The notes beneath the pieces are model-generated. The model did not search any database and was not told the origin of the DNA. It worked only from the letters and a program-made list of their open reading frames with translations. From Actinomycetes bacterium (lineage in GTDB: Bacteria > Actinomycetota > UBA4738 > HRBIN12): a DNA stretch of 61,854 nt. Position numbers and translations under genes: made by a program. The stretch lies in the NCBI GenBank assembly GCA_021155985.1, contig JAJNBA010000005.1, positions 1 through 61,854 of the forward strand, read 5' to 3'. Positions 16,510 to 26,235 of this stretch are shown in pieces; positions within the stretch are counted from its first letter, which is position 1; every line of letters begins with the position of its first letter.

Positions 16510-17585
16510 ACCTTCTCCGCCTCACCGGTACCCAGCAGCCCTCCCGGCCGGAACACCAGGACCAGGACGAGGACGAGGAACACGAACGCGTCCTTCAAGG
16601 AGAAGACACTCGGGATGCCGAATCCGGTGAGGATCAGGGGCGGCCCGACCGCCTGCAGCAGGCCGATCACGAACCCACCGAGGGCCGCGCCGCCGATGCT
16701 GCCGATGCCGCCGAGGACAGCGGCGGTGAACGCCGCGATCCCCGGCCGGAACCCCATCGTGAACTGCACCTGCTCGAAGGAGAGCGAGAACAGCACGCCG
16801 GCGATCCCCGCGAGCACGCCCCCGATCGCGAACGTGACGACGATCACGCGGTCCACATTGATGCCCATCAGGCTGGCGATCTCCCGATCCTGGGCGACCG
16901 CCCGCATCGACCGACCCGTCCGCGTCGTCGCCACGAACCACTGCAGGACGATCATGCAGATCACGGCCACGACGAGGACGAGCAGCTGTGTGCGTTGGAT
17001 CTGCACCCCCAGGACCGTGATGTTGCCGGCCAGCACCGTGGGCTTCGGATACCCGTACGGTTGGGGGCCGAAGAACCCTCGGAACGCGTTCTGCAGGAAG
17101 AGCGTCGCTCCGATCGCGGTGATCAGGGGGACGAGCCGAGGCGCGTTCCGGAGCGGACGGTAGGCGAGCCGCTCCAGTAGGACGGCCGTCCCCACCGACA
17201 CGGCCACCGCCACGAGGGTCACGATCGCGAGCGCCAGGAGGGGGCTCCTGTTCAGGAAGCCGCTCTTCGCGTAGGCGTCGGCGAAGAAGAACGATCCGAA
17301 GGCACCCGCCATGAAGACCTCGCCGTGGGCGAAGTTGATCATCCGGAGGATCCCGTAGACGAGGCTGTAGCCGAGCGCGATCATCGCGAAGATCGCGCCC
17401 TGCGCCGCCCCTTGCACGATGAAATCACGCCACGCGCCGCCCGAGTAACCGCCCTCTACCCGGTCGAGTCCAAGGGTGCGCAACGTGCCGAGGACGACCA
17501 CACCGCCGACGACGATCCCCAGGACGACGAGGATGATGCGCCGCCATGGGAGTCGCTCGAAGCGACCGAGCCGGGCGACTGCCAC
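16506..17585 (-). CDS. livH: Branched-chain amino-acid ABC transporter permease LivH
   Basis: A 359-residue permease of the LivH family. One N-terminal span (about 20-38) precedes the core, which starts GAAQGAIFAMIALGYSLVYGILRMINFAHG, the family signature. The cytoplasmic loop GRSMRAVAQDREIASLMGI is the ATPase contact. The frame stays open far upstream, but GTG at 17585 is chosen because GAGG lies 8 bases before it and because the residues before it do not look like a membrane protein. It overlaps livM by 4 bases. A hairpin in the 103-base gap to livJ probably lowers its expression relative to the binding protein. Confidence 0.93.
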   Translation of the reverse strand: MAVARLGRFERLPWRRIILVVLGIVVGGVVVLGTLRTLGLDRVEGGYSGGAWRDFIVQGAAQGAIFAMIALGYSLVYGILRMINFAHGEVFMAGAFGSFFFADAYAKSGFLNRSPLLALAIVTLVAVAVSVGTAVLLERLAYRPLRNAPRLVPLITAIGATLFLQNAFRGFFGPQPYGYPKPTVLAGNITVLGVQIQRTQLLVLVVAVICMIVLQWFVATTRTGRSMRAVAQDREIASLMGINVDRVIVVTFAIGGVLAGIAGVLFSLSFEQVQFTMGFRPGIAAFTAAVLGGIGSIGGAALGGFVIGLLQAVGPPLILTGFGIPSVFSLKDAFVFLVLVLVLVFRPGGLLGTGEAEKV

Positions 17586-17627
17586 GTGCGGGGCCTCGGT
17601 GCCCGCCAGGGTTCCCCCTCTCAGGGA

Positions 17628-17668
17628 AGGGGCCACGGGCGAGCCTCTCGGCTCGGCCCGCGGCCCCT
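17628..17668 (-). terminator. Intra-operon hairpin between livJ and livH
   Basis: AGGGGCC-A-CGGGC (17628-17640) pairs with GCCCG-C-GGCCCCT (17656-17668), giving 12 pairs around one A/C mismatch and a 15-base loop. No T-tract follows on the transcript strand. Such hairpins after a binding-protein gene commonly protect the upstream message or reduce read-through, so binding protein exceeds permease. This role is inferred. Confidence 0.5.
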
Positions 17669-17688
17669 CCGCCGTGGTTCGTGGATCG

Positions 17689-19005
17689 CTAGAGGACTTC
17701 GTCCAGCGACTTGGTGTCGGTGTACACGGCAGGATCGTCCGTGCCGCCCTCGACCGGCCAGCCGGGAGCGAGGAACAGACCGATCGTGACGTCGGTCGCG
17801 CAGTCTCCCGTATCGAGGCACGTGATCGTGCCCGTGACGCCGTCGAAGCCTTCCGTGGCGAAGATCGCGTCACGCAGCGCCTGGCGAGGGATCGAGAGCG
17901 ATCCGTCGCCGTTGTCGATCGCGACCTCCTCGATCGCTGCGAACACGACGTTCGCGGCGTCGAAGGAGTGCGCGTGGAACACCGCGAGCGGCTCGGACCC
18001 GAACGCCTCCTGATACGCAGGGATGAACTCACCCGAGTAGAACTCGTCCGACTGGAACGCCGACAGGTCCGGCGACGATGCCCAGACGCCATCGGCGGCG
18101 GGTCCCGCGTTCTTCAGGGTGTCGCTCGACAGGCAGCCGTCGGCCACGATCAGCTCGGCGTCGGGCATGATGTCCTGCGCCTGCCTGATGATCAGCGTGC
18201 ACGCTGCCACGAAGATCGGGAAGTACAAGACCTCCGGGTCCTGTTCGGCCAACGACCTGAGGACCGGCTTGAAGTCGGTGTCCTCGGAGTTGACCTGCTC
18301 CGATCCGGTGATGGTGCCGCCCCCGGCCTCGAAGTTCGCCTCGAAGGCGCCGACGAGTCCCTGGGTGTAGGGGCTCTCGTCTGCGATCGTCGCCGCCGTG
18401 GTCGCGCCGAGGTCCTCGCCGAGCGCGAACTCGGCGCCGATCGCACCCTGGATCCGGTCGTTGTGGGCGGTCCGGGCGTAGAACGGGTTGTGCAGCTCGG
18501 GATCGGTCAGCGCCGGGCTCGTGTTCGAGCCCGAGATGAGCGTGATGCCCTTGTCACCGAGGATCGTGTCCGCGACGCCGAGCGCCGCACTCGAGCAGCT
18601 CGTTCCGACCACCGCGACGATCGAGGTGTCGGCGGCGAGGGCCGTGCCCGCCGTCTGACCGCCTTCGGCCGAGCACAGCTCGTCCTCCACCGTGAGCTCG
18701 ACCGGGTGGTCGAGCAGCGTGCCCGGGGTCTGGTCGAACGACTCGTCGAGATAGTCGATCGCGAGCTCGAGCGCGTTCACTTGGTCCTGACCGAGCGAGG
18801 CATCCGCCCCGCTGATCACCTGCGCGGCGCCCAGCTTGATCGGCTCGTCCGCGCCTACCTCGACACATCCGAACTCGACGGTGGCACAGTCGACCTCGCC
18901 GGCCCCCGGCCCTCCGTCGCCGCCGCCGTCGTCGGCACACGCCGTCGCGACGATCGTGAGCACTGCCACCAGGGCGAGCGCTTTGAACCATATGCGGTGC
19001 TTCAT
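17689..19005 (-). CDS. livJ: Branched-chain amino-acid-type substrate-binding lipoprotein LivJ/LivK
   Basis: A 438-residue type 1 periplasmic binding protein. The signal peptide ends in the lipobox IVATAC (Cys23), followed by an Asp/Gly linker. The mature part shows the family's PIKLGAAQVISGADASLGQ ligand-pocket start, AVVGTSCSSAALGVADTIL, and SGSNTSPALTD. Several extra cysteines (about ten in the mature part) suggest disulphides, consistent with an exported protein. The ATG at 19005 is preceded by GAGGAGAAGGGGG and makes an ideal signal peptide; longer readings are out. It heads livJHMGF plus the OCD-family gene, under the promoter and palindrome at 19039-19073. Confidence 0.93.
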   Translation of the reverse strand: MKHRIWFKALALVAVLTIVATACADDGGGDGGPGAGEVDCATVEFGCVEVGADEPIKLGAAQVISGADASLGQDQVNALELAIDYLDESFDQTPGTLLDHPVELTVEDELCSAEGGQTAGTALAADTSIVAVVGTSCSSAALGVADTILGDKGITLISGSNTSPALTDPELHNPFYARTAHNDRIQGAIGAEFALGEDLGATTAATIADESPYTQGLVGAFEANFEAGGGTITGSEQVNSEDTDFKPVLRSLAEQDPEVLYFPIFVAACTLIIRQAQDIMPDAELIVADGCLSSDTLKNAGPAADGVWASSPDLSAFQSDEFYSGEFIPAYQEAFGSEPLAVFHAHSFDAANVVFAAIEEVAIDNGDGSLSIPRQALRDAIFATEGFDGVTGTITCLDTGDCATDVTIGLFLAPGWPVEGGTDDPAVYTDTKSLDEVL

Positions 19006-19038
19006 GGAGCCCCCCTTCTCCTCGGTCTCCCGAGATTG

Positions 19039-19073
19039 GATGTGACTATCACATCGCGGCCACGGTTGGCCAA
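19039..19073 (-). promoter_or_regulatory. livJ promoter overlapped by a perfect palindrome
   Basis: On the minus strand TTGGCC (19073-19068), 17 bases, GATAGT (19050-19045). The -10 sits inside a perfect inverted repeat, GATGTGA (19039-19045), CTA, TCACATC (19049-19055). A regulator binding there would block the promoter. The half-site TGTGA resembles CRP/FNR half-sites, but the 3-base spacer is too short for the standard CRP site, so the regulator family is unknown. Confidence 0.5.
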
Positions 19074-19127
19074 TCGCCGCCGCCGTTTCCGCAAGGGCAT
19101 ACGTCCACACGGGGAGGCGGAGATGCC

Positions 19128-19898
19128 TCAGGAGGGGATCGCCCTGCGGAACGCGCTCGCCAGCTGGATCGCCCCTTCGACGTCCCCTCCGACGATCCTG
19201 TGCATCAGCGCGCTCCCCACGACCGCGCCGTCCGCGAACGCACACACCTCCGCGGCCTGTGCGGGGGTGCCGATCCCGACGCCCACGAGCAACGGGAGAT
19301 CCGTGTGGGGGCGGAGCGCGGCGACGACCACCCCCGCGGTCCCCTCCACGCGGTCTCGGGCACCGGTCACGCCGTACGTGGCCACGCAATAGACGAAGCC
19401 GCGTGACCTCCGCCCGATCTCCGCCATGCGCTCCTCGCGGGTCCCCGGCGCCGCCAGGAGCACGGCGTCGACGCCGCGAGCGGCGGACTCCCGCCCGAGC
19501 TCGCTCGACTCGTCGACGGGCAGGTCCGGCACGATCACGCCGGCCACCCCGGCGGCAACGGCCTCGTCGAGGAAGGACGAGATCCCGTGGCGCACCACGG
19601 GATTCACGTACGTCATGACCGCGACGGGCGCCTCGATCGCCGCCTCGCGGATCGTGGCGAGCACGTCGCCGGGCCGGACGCCCGCGCGCAGGGCCTCCGC
19701 CGAGGCCTCCTGGATCACGCCGCCGTCCATCACGGGATCGGAGAAGGGGATGCCGATCTCGATCGCATCCGCCCCGGCGGCCGCGAGCCGGTGGAGGAGG
19801 CCGGCGTCCACGCCCGGATACCCGCCGGTCACGTACGGGACGAACGCGTGTCCCCCGGAGTCGCGCCGGGCCCGTAGCGCATCCTCGAGCCGGCCCAT
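19128..19898 (-). CDS. trpA: Tryptophan synthase alpha chain
   Basis: A 256-residue TIM barrel that cleaves indole-3-glycerol phosphate and passes indole to TrpB. The catalytic acids are seen: Glu47 in EIGIPFSDP and Asp58 in PVMDG. The loop-6 region VATYGVTGARD and the phosphate-binding GVGIGTPAQ and GAVVGSAL are present. Its ATG follows the trpB TAG stop with no gap, so translation is coupled. The gene is followed by 122 bases before livJ. Confidence 0.96.
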   Translation of the reverse strand: MGRLEDALRARRDSGGHAFVPYVTGGYPGVDAGLLHRLAAAGADAIEIGIPFSDPVMDGGVIQEASAEALRAGVRPGDVLATIREAAIEAPVAVMTYVNPVVRHGISSFLDEAVAAGVAGVIVPDLPVDESSELGRESAARGVDAVLLAAPGTREERMAEIGRRSRGFVYCVATYGVTGARDRVEGTAGVVVAALRPHTDLPLLVGVGIGTPAQAAEVCAFADGAVVGSALMHRIVGGDVEGAIQLASAFRRAIPS

Positions 19899-21092
19899 CT
19901 AGGAGATCCGGAGGCTCGCGCGCACCGTGTCGAGGTCCTTGTCGCCGCGTCCGGAGAGGCACACGAGGACCGACGTGCCGGGTTCCAGCGGTCGGTGCAG
20001 CAGCCACCCGATCACGTGCGCCGGCTCGAGTGCGGGGATGATGCCCTCGCTCCCGGAGAGCGCCTGGAACCCGTCGAGCGCGTCCTCGTCCGAGGCGCTC
20101 ACGTACTCGGCGAGTCCGGCGTCGCGGAGGTAGGCGTGCTCCGGACCCACGCCCGGGTAGTCGAGCCCGGCTGAGATCGAATGGGTCCGCGCGACCTGGC
20201 CGTCGTCGTCCTGCAGCAGGTAGCTCATCGCGCCGTGGAGGATCCCGGGATGCCCCTGCGTCAGGGACGAGCAGTGCTCCCCGAGCCGGGAACCGCGGCC
20301 GCCGGCCTCCACGCCGATCAGCCGGATCCCCGGGGTGCCGACGAACGCGGTGAACATCCCGATCGCGTTGCTTCCGCCGCCGACGCAGGCCGTGACCACG
20401 TCCGGGTCGGCGCCTCCGGTCGCGCCGCTGAACTGGGGGCGCGCCTCGTCGCCGATCACGCGCTGGAGATCGCGCACGAGCACCGGGAACGGGTGCGGCC
20501 CCACGACGGAGCCGATGATGTAGTGGGTCGTCCGGACCGATGCGGCCCAGTCCCGGAGCGCCTCGTTCACCGCCTCCTTGAGGGTTCTCGAGCCCGCCGT
20601 GACCGGGACGACCTCGGCGCCGAGGAGCTCCATCCGCGACACGTTGGGTGCCTGTCGGCGCGTGTCCTCCTCCCCCATGTACACGACGCACGGGAGCCCG
20701 AGCAGGGCGCACGCGGTCGCGGTCGCGACCCCGTGCATGCCGGCGCCGGTCTCGGCGATGATCCGCTCCTTCCCGAGCCGCTTCGCGAGCAACGCCTGTC
20801 CAAGGGCGTTGTTGATCTTGTGCGCGCCCGTGTGCGCGAGGTCCTCGCGCTTCAACCAGATCTCGTAGCCGAGCCGTGCGGACAGGCGATCCGCTCGCGT
20901 CATCGGTGTGGGACGGCCGACGAAGGTCTCCGACAGCCTCGCCAGCTCCGCTCGGAAGCCGGCGTCCGCACGGAGCTCCGCCCATGCCTCGGCGAGCTCA
21001 TCGAGCGCGGGGATCAGCACTTCCGGGACGTAGCGTCCGCCGTAGGTGCCGAACCGACCACGGGCATCGGGGAGCGTGGTGGCGATCGTCAC
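19899..21092 (-). CDS. trpB: Tryptophan synthase beta chain
   Basis: A 397-residue PLP enzyme that condenses indole with serine. The PLP lysine lies in [12 protein letters not shown]. The catalytic Glu region [20 protein letters not shown], the phosphate-binding [12 protein letters not shown] and the C-terminal LSGRGDKD are all standard. This is the TrpB1 type that works with TrpA. The frame continues upstream, but GTG at 21092 forms a GTGA overlap with the trpC stop and gives the normal N-terminus. Confidence 0.97.
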   Translation of the reverse strand: MTIATTLPDARGRFGTYGGRYVPEVLIPALDELAEAWAELRADAGFRAELARLSETFVGRPTPMTRADRLSARLGYEIWLKREDLAHTGAHKINNALGQALLAKRLGKERIIAETGAGMHGVATATACALLGLPCVVYMGEEDTRRQAPNVSRMELLGAEVVPVTAGSRTLKEAVNEALRDWAASVRTTHYIIGSVVGPHPFPVLVRDLQRVIGDEARPQFSGATGGADPDVVTACVGGGSNAIGMFTAFVGTPGIRLIGVEAGGRGSRLGEHCSSLTQGHPGILHGAMSYLLQDDDGQVARTHSISAGLDYPGVGPEHAYLRDAGLAEYVSASDEDALDGFQALSGSEGIIPALEPAHVIGWLLHRPLEPGTSVLVCLSGRGDKDLDTVRASLRIS

Positions 21093-21874
21093 GTGCGCAG
21101 TTCCCTCCAGAGCAGCTTCCGCACGGCGCGGGCGGGATCGTCCGCCCGCATCAGTGTTTCCCCCACCAGGATGGCAGACGCCCCGGCGGCGAGGGCGGCG
21201 TCCACGTGCCCGCGGGTCGAGACGCCGCTCTCGAGCACGCCCAGGCGATCTGCCGGCAGGTCCGCGAGCCGTGCGAGCGCGCCCTCGACATCCACGTCGA
21301 GCGTTTCGAGATCGCGGGCGTTCACGCCGATCACCGGCGCGTCCGTCTCGAGGGCGCGCCGGAGCTCCTCGTCCGAATGCGTCTCGACGAGGGTCCCGAG
21401 CCCCAGATCCGCCGCCGCCTCCAGGAGCGCGCGGAGCTCGGCATCCGTGAGCACACCCACGATCAGCAGGACCGCGTCCGCTCCCGACGCGCGCGACTCG
21501 ATCACCTGTGCGGGGTGCACGACGAAGTCCTTGCGGAGGACGGGGATCGAGACCGAGGATCGGACCGCCTGCAGATCCGCGAGCGATCCCTGGAAGTGAC
21601 GAGGTTCGGTGAGGACGGACACGGCCGTCGCACCGCCCGCCTCGTAGCCGCGGGCCAGGACGCTCGCGTTCGCGTCCTTCGCGATGGCACCGGCAGACGG
21701 GGACGCGCGCTTCACCTCCGCGATCAAGGCGGGCCGCGTGGATCCCCGCAGCGCACCCTCGAAGTCCCTCGTGGGAGGCATGGCCGCGGCGCGGGCCATC
21801 AGCGTCGCATCGTCGAGCGGATGCTCGTGGAGGTCCTGTCGCAGCCGGGCGACGAGGTCGGTCAGGAAGCCCAT
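21089..21874 (-). CDS. trpC: Indole-3-glycerol phosphate synthase
   Basis: A 261-residue TIM barrel that closes the indole ring in tryptophan synthesis. Key segments are [11 protein letters not shown] (catalytic Lys), [12 protein letters not shown] (second Lys), [21 protein letters not shown] (as IGVNARDL), and [10 protein letters not shown]. It is monofunctional, with no TrpF fused to it. No trpF, trpD or trpE lies nearby. A TAGACT hexamer sits 9 bases before the ATG, so a very short or absent leader is possible in addition to read-through from hisA. Confidence 0.96.
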   Translation of the reverse strand: MGFLTDLVARLRQDLHEHPLDDATLMARAAAMPPTRDFEGALRGSTRPALIAEVKRASPSAGAIAKDANASVLARGYEAGGATAVSVLTEPRHFQGSLADLQAVRSSVSIPVLRKDFVVHPAQVIESRASGADAVLLIVGVLTDAELRALLEAAADLGLGTLVETHSDEELRRALETDAPVIGVNARDLETLDVDVEGALARLADLPADRLGVLESGVSTRGHVDAALAAGASAILVGETLMRADDPARAVRKLLWRELRT

Positions 21875-21900
21875 GGGGCGGCGAGTCTAGACGGGGTCGC

Positions 21901-22611
21901 TCAGGCGAGGGCCGAGCGAGCTTCGGCGAGATCCAGGGCGCCTTCGAGGGCGGCTCGCCCGACCACCGCACCCACCGCGCCGGCCGCCCGAAGGGCTCGG
22001 AGATCGTCGACGGTGTGGATCCCTCCCGCCGCGATCACCGGCCGGCCGGCGCGCACGACCCGCTGCACGGCCCCGACGTCGGGCCCGATCGACGAACCCA
22101 CCCTGGCCACCGCCGTGACGAGGAACCCCGGAGCTCGGGCGGCGGAGAGCCATCCGAGCGTCTCCATCAGCGGCAGCTCGACGGGGTCGCGGCCCCGCGA
22201 TCGGATCGTGCCGCCGTCACCGACCTCGATCCCGACGATCAGCCGCGGCCCGTGCACCCCGAGGAGTTCCCGTGCCAGGGCCTCGTCTGCGAGCGCCGCG
22301 GATCCGAGCACGACGCGCCCGACGCCCACGGAGAGGAGGGCATCGACCTCTTCGGCCGTTCGCACACCCCCGCCTGCTTGCACCGGGACCCGGAGGGAGA
22401 CGATCGCCGACACGACGTCGAGGTTCCGTGGCTCGCCGTCGAACGCGAGATCCATGTCGACGACGTGCAGCCGAGTCGCGCCCGCCTCGACCATCGCGGC
22501 CGCCGCCGCGACCGGATCGCCGGCGAACGCTCCGATCTGTATCGGACCGGTCGGCGTCAGATGGGCGAGCGCTCCGTCCTCGACGTCGATCGCGGGGATC
22601 ACCTCGAACAC
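21901..22611 (-). CDS. HisA-like phosphoribosyl isomerase family protein, divergent
   Basis: A 236-residue TIM barrel of the HisA/HisF family. The first catalytic acid is present (Asp9 in VIPAIDV), as are [25 protein letters not shown], and the C-terminal phosphate site [13 protein letters not shown]...[10 protein letters not shown]. It departs from ordinary HisA in two ways. The usual Asp of the second half (IDVRDG-like) is Glu129 in VGIEVGDGG, and the RGW block after it reads SRGRD. The VRL-QGD segment near residue 18 is also absent. It stands 26 bases before trpC, and no trpF is present. It may be PriA-like, a dedicated TrpF, or a paralogue with another substrate. Confidence 0.75.
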   Translation of the reverse strand: MFEVIPAIDVEDGALAHLTPTGPIQIGAFAGDPVAAAAAMVEAGATRLHVVDMDLAFDGEPRNLDVVSAIVSLRVPVQAGGGVRTAEEVDALLSVGVGRVVLGSAALADEALARELLGVHGPRLIVGIEVGDGGTIRSRGRDPVELPLMETLGWLSAARAPGFLVTAVARVGSSIGPDVGAVQRVVRAGRPVIAAGGIHTVDDLRALRAAGAVGAVVGRAALEGALDLAEARSALA

Positions 22612-22617
22612 GCGAGC

Positions 22618-22623
22618 ACGATA
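22618..22623 (-). promoter_or_regulatory. Possible -10 for a leaderless hisA-like transcript
   Basis: TATCGT on the minus strand ends 6 bases before the GTG at 22611, with no Shine-Dalgarno sequence between. It could drive a leaderless hisA-trpCBA message. No convincing -35 is seen, so support is moderate and rests on the same geometry at other genes here. Confidence 0.4.
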
Positions 22624-22671
22624 GAGGCCTGCGCCGTCGGGCGATCGGTCCGTGCGGCTTCGACGCCGGGC

Positions 22672-25600
22672 TCAGGTGACGCGTTCGACCCGGGCGGCGC
22701 CGGAGCCCAGAAGTCCGGCCAGCTCCCCCATCAGTCCGGACGGATCGACGAGGAACTCGCCCATATCCAGCGGGCGGACGCCGCCGATCGAATGGAACCG
22801 GACGCGGACCGGGGCCGAGCCGGGGCGGGACCGCAGGAGCTCCGCCATCTTCGACAGCACCGCGTCCGTGCACGCCGCCGCCGTGAGATCGATCACGACC
22901 GACTCTCCGCCCGCCGACGGCGCCGATCCCGACAGGATCGGCTCGCGCACGTCGTTCGCACGGATCTGCAGCTCGCGGCCGCGCCGGTCGATCCGTCCGA
23001 CCACCAGCACGATCCGATCGGCGGCGATCAGATCCGGGTCCGCCTCGTAGACGGAGGGGAACGCGACGACGTCGACGCCGGCGGAGAGGCCCTCGAGACG
23101 GAACTGAGCGTACGGCTCCCCCCGCTTCGTGTACTTCCGGGAGACGCCGCCGATGATCCCGGCGACGGTCACCAGCTCTCCGTCGTCCGCGCCCTCGAGG
23201 TCGCCGATCTCGTGTGTGCTCTGCGTCCGGAGGTCGTCGGCGACCTCGAGCAGCGGATGATCCGAGACGAACGAGCCGAGCATCTCCTTCTCGAAGCGCA
23301 GGAGCTCCGGCTTGTCGAACTCCTCGCCTTCGAGGACGGACTCGTCGATCTGGCCCACGTCCGAGTCGCCGCCGAAGAGCGAGAACTGTCCGGCAGCCTC
23401 GGCCTTCCGCTCGGCGACGATCGGGCCGGACACCTTGTCGTGCGCGATCAGGAGAGCCCGGCGCCGGTAGCCGAGCGAGTCGAACGCGCCGGCGAGGATC
23501 AGGGACTCGAGCGCGCGCTTCGTGAGGACGGACGGGTCGACCTTGCGGCAGAAGTCGGAGAAGGACTCGAACCTGCCCTTGGCGGCCCGCGCCTCCATCA
23601 CCTGCTGCACGGCTGCGTCGCCCACGTTGCGCACCGCCGACAGCCCGTAGCGGATCGCCTGGTCGTCGTCGGTGGCGGGAGCGAAGTCGAGCGTGGAGTC
23701 GTTCACGTCCGGCGGGAGCACCTCGATGCCCATCGCACGGCACGCATACAGGTAGTAGGGCTTGCGATCCTTGTCGTCCTTCACGGACGTGAGGATCGAC
23801 GCCATGTACGCGACGGGGTGATGCGCCATCAGGTACGCGGTCTGGTACGCGACCAGGCCGTACGCGCACGCGTGGGAGGCGTTGAAGCCGTAGTCCGCGA
23901 ACGGGACGAACATCTCGAACATGTCCGCGGCCGAACGCTCCGCGTAGCCGCGGTCCACGGCGCCCTTCACGAACCGCTCCTTGAAGGGCATCAGGTACTC
24001 GATCTTCTTCTTGCCCATCGCCTTGCGCAGCGTGTCGGCCTCGCCCATCGAGAAGCCGGCCATCGCCACGGCGATCTGCATCACCTGCTCCTGATAGACC
24101 ATCACGCCGTACGTGCCCTGCAGGATCGTCTCGAGGTCGGGATGCGGGTACGACACGGGTTTGCGGCCGTGCTTGCGCTCCGCGTACTCGGTGTGCAGGC
24201 CGTTGTTCAGAGGGCCCGGCCGGTACAGGGCGACGAGCGCCATCAGGTCCTCGAACCGGTCCGGCTCCAGGAGCTTGATCAGGCTCCGCATCCCGCCCGA
24301 CTCCATCTGGAACACCCCGGTGGTCTCGCCTCGCCGCAGCATCGCGTACGTCTCGGGGTCGTCGAGGGTCACATGGTCGATGTCGAGCTCAGTACCCCGG
24401 GCCCGGAGGTGCCGCAACGTGTCCTCGATCACCGAGAGGTTGCGGAGGCCCAGGAAGTCCATCTTGAGCAGACCCAGCTTCTCGACGCCGTGCATGTCGT
24501 ACTGGGTGACGATGCGCTTGGAATCGTCCCGCGAATCCTTGGACAGCTTCAGCGGCAGGTACCGCACGAGGGGCGCGTCGCCGATCACGACGCCGGCGGC
24601 GTGCACCGAGTCCTCGCGGCGCAGTCCCTCGAGCGCGCGCGCCGTGTCGACGATCTCCTTCGCCTCCGGCTCACGCTCGTAGGCGACGGCCAGCTCCGGC
24701 GACAGCTTCAGCGCCTCCTCGATCGGGTGGTCGCGACCCATCACGGGCGTCGGATACATCTTGCAGAGCCGGTCCCCGACGGCCGGCGGGAAGCCCAGCA
24801 CGCGGGCGGCGTCGCGGATCCCCTGTTTCCCCTTGATCGTCTGGAACGTCACGATCTGCGCGACATGGTCGGCGCCGTACTTCGCGCTCGCGTAGCGGAT
24901 CACCTCGTCGCGCCGACGCTCATCGAAGTCCATGTCGATGTCCGGCATCTGGATCCGTTCCGCGTTGAGGAACCGCTCGAAGATCAGCCCGTAGCGGAGC
25001 GGGTCGACGTCGGTGATGCGCAGGCAATAGGACACGACGGACCCGGCCGCCGAGCCCCTTCCGGGGCCGACGCGGATCCCCTGCTCTCGCGCGAAGCGGA
25101 TCAGGTCCCACACGATCAGGAAGTAGCCCGCGAGTCCCATCTGGAGGATCACGCCGAGCTCCAGGTCCAGGCGGTCGCGGATCTCCTGCGGCAGCGGATC
25201 GCCGTAGCGCTGGGCCGCGCCTTCGCGCGTCAGCTCCCGGAGGTAGTCCTCGAGCGTCCCACCGTCCGGCGCCTCGAACCGCGGGAGGTGGTACCGATCC
25301 TCGGGAGCGGCGGCGTCGCCGTAGATCAGCTCGAGATCCACCGAGTCCGCGATCGCGAGCGTGTTGTCGCACGCCTCGGGAAGCTCGGCGAACAGCGCCC
25401 GCATCTGCTCCGAGGACTTCAGGTAGAACTCCTCCGCGTCGAACCGGAGCCGTTTCGGATCGGACTGCAGCTTCTGCTGCTGGATGCACAGGAGCACGTC
25501 GTGCGGCTTCGCGTCGGCGGCCGTCGTGTAGTGGAGGTCGTTCGTCGCCACCAGCCCGATCCCCAGCTCGCGCGCGAGAGCGACCTGCCGGGGCGTCACC

Positions 25601-26235
25601 CGTGCCTGCTCGGACAGGCCGTGGTCCTGGAGCTCGATCCAGTAGTGCTCCGCCCCGAAGATGTCGCGATAGCCGGCGGCCGCCTCGCGAGCACGCTGGT
25701 CCTGGCCGGCGAGCAGCAGCTTCGACAGCTCCGAAGACAGGCAACCCGACAGGCAGATCACCCCCTCCGCGTGCTCCGCGAGCAGCTGCTTGTCCATCCG
25801 GGGGCGGTGATAGAAGCCCTCGAGGTGCGCCGCCGACACGAGCTGCAGCAGGTTCCGGTAGCCGGTCTCGTTCCGGGCGAGCAACGTCAGGTGGTGGTAC
25901 TTCTCCTCGTTCTCGCCCGGCTCGCGGTCGAACCGGGACCCCGGCGCCACGTAGGCCTCCACGCCCAGGATCGGCTTGATCCCGTGCGCGAGCGCGGACT
26001 CGTAGAAGCCGAGCGCTCCGAACATGACCCCGTGGTCGGTGACGGCGACGGCGGGCATCGCCAAGCGCTGGACCTCCGAGAAGATCGTCGGCGCGGCTCG
26101 GTTGGAGGCCGGGGCCTCGATCCGCGCCGCCCCGTCCAGCAGCGAGTACTCGGAGTGAACGTGCAGATGAACGAAGCCGTCTCGCGCCGCCGTGGTGACC
26201 TCCGGAGAGGGGTTCTCCACATCCCGGTTTTCCAC
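22672..26235 (-). CDS. dnaE: DNA polymerase III alpha subunit (replicative)
   Basis: A 1187-residue C-family polymerase, the replicative DnaE1 type. The N-terminal PHP domain keeps its metal ligands (HLHVHSEYSLLDG, VTDHGVMFG). The catalytic core has GPGRGSAAGSVVSY and the active-site Asp pair in PDIDMDFDERRR. A clamp-binding motif QFSLF lies near residue 950, followed by the OB fold. There is no intein. The start is uncertain. GTG at 26235 is the longest sensible choice; GTG at 26220 follows, within a 15-base direct repeat. A separate DnaE2 is encoded at the right of the window, so this one is the chromosomal replicase. Confidence 0.97.
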   Translation of the reverse strand: MENRDVENPSPEVTTAARDGFVHLHVHSEYSLLDGAARIEAPASNRAAPTIFSEVQRLAMPAVAVTDHGVMFGALGFYESALAHGIKPILGVEAYVAPGSRFDREPGENEEKYHHLTLLARNETGYRNLLQLVSAAHLEGFYHRPRMDKQLLAEHAEGVICLSGCLSSELSKLLLAGQDQRAREAAAGYRDIFGAEHYWIELQDHGLSEQARVTPRQVALARELGIGLVATNDLHYTTAADAKPHDVLLCIQQQKLQSDPKRLRFDAEEFYLKSSEQMRALFAELPEACDNTLAIADSVDLELIYGDAAAPEDRYHLPRFEAPDGGTLEDYLRELTREGAAQRYGDPLPQEIRDRLDLELGVILQMGLAGYFLIVWDLIRFAREQGIRVGPGRGSAAGSVVSYCLRITDVDPLRYGLIFERFLNAERIQMPDIDMDFDERRRDEVIRYASAKYGADHVAQIVTFQTIKGKQGIRDAARVLGFPPAVGDRLCKMYPTPVMGRDHPIEEALKLSPELAVAYEREPEAKEIVDTARALEGLRREDSVHAAGVVIGDAPLVRYLPLKLSKDSRDDSKRIVTQYDMHGVEKLGLLKMDFLGLRNLSVIEDTLRHLRARGTELDIDHVTLDDPETYAMLRRGETTGVFQMESGGMRSLIKLLEPDRFEDLMALVALYRPGPLNNGLHTEYAERKHGRKPVSYPHPDLETILQGTYGVMVYQEQVMQIAVAMAGFSMGEADTLRKAMGKKKIEYLMPFKERFVKGAVDRGYAERSAADMFEMFVPFADYGFNASHACAYGLVAYQTAYLMAHHPVAYMASILTSVKDDKDRKPYYLYACRAMGIEVLPPDVNDSTLDFAPATDDDQAIRYGLSAVRNVGDAAVQQVMEARAAKGRFESFSDFCRKVDPSVLTKRALESLILAGAFDSLGYRRRALLIAHDKVSGPIVAERKAEAAGQFSLFGGDSDVGQIDESVLEGEEFDKPELLRFEKEMLGSFVSDHPLLEVADDLRTQSTHEIGDLEGADDGELVTVAGIIGGVSRKYTKRGEPYAQFRLEGLSAGVDVVAFPSVYEADPDLIAADRIVLVVGRIDRRGRELQIRANDVREPILSGSAPSAGGESVVIDLTAAACTDAVLSKMAELLRSRPGSAPVRVRFHSIGGVRPLDMGEFLVDPSGLMGELAGLLGSGAARVERVT

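Noticed and set aside
19006-20985. N-terminal extension of livJ to about 1098 codons
   Set aside because: It crosses trpA and trpB. The ATG at 19005 has a strong ribosome site and starts a perfect lipoprotein signal peptide.
26206-26235. 15-bp direct repeat at the dnaE start as a regulatory repeat
   Set aside because: It encodes a repeated Val-Glu-Asn unit and can be explained as a small coding duplication; kept only as a source of start-site doubt.
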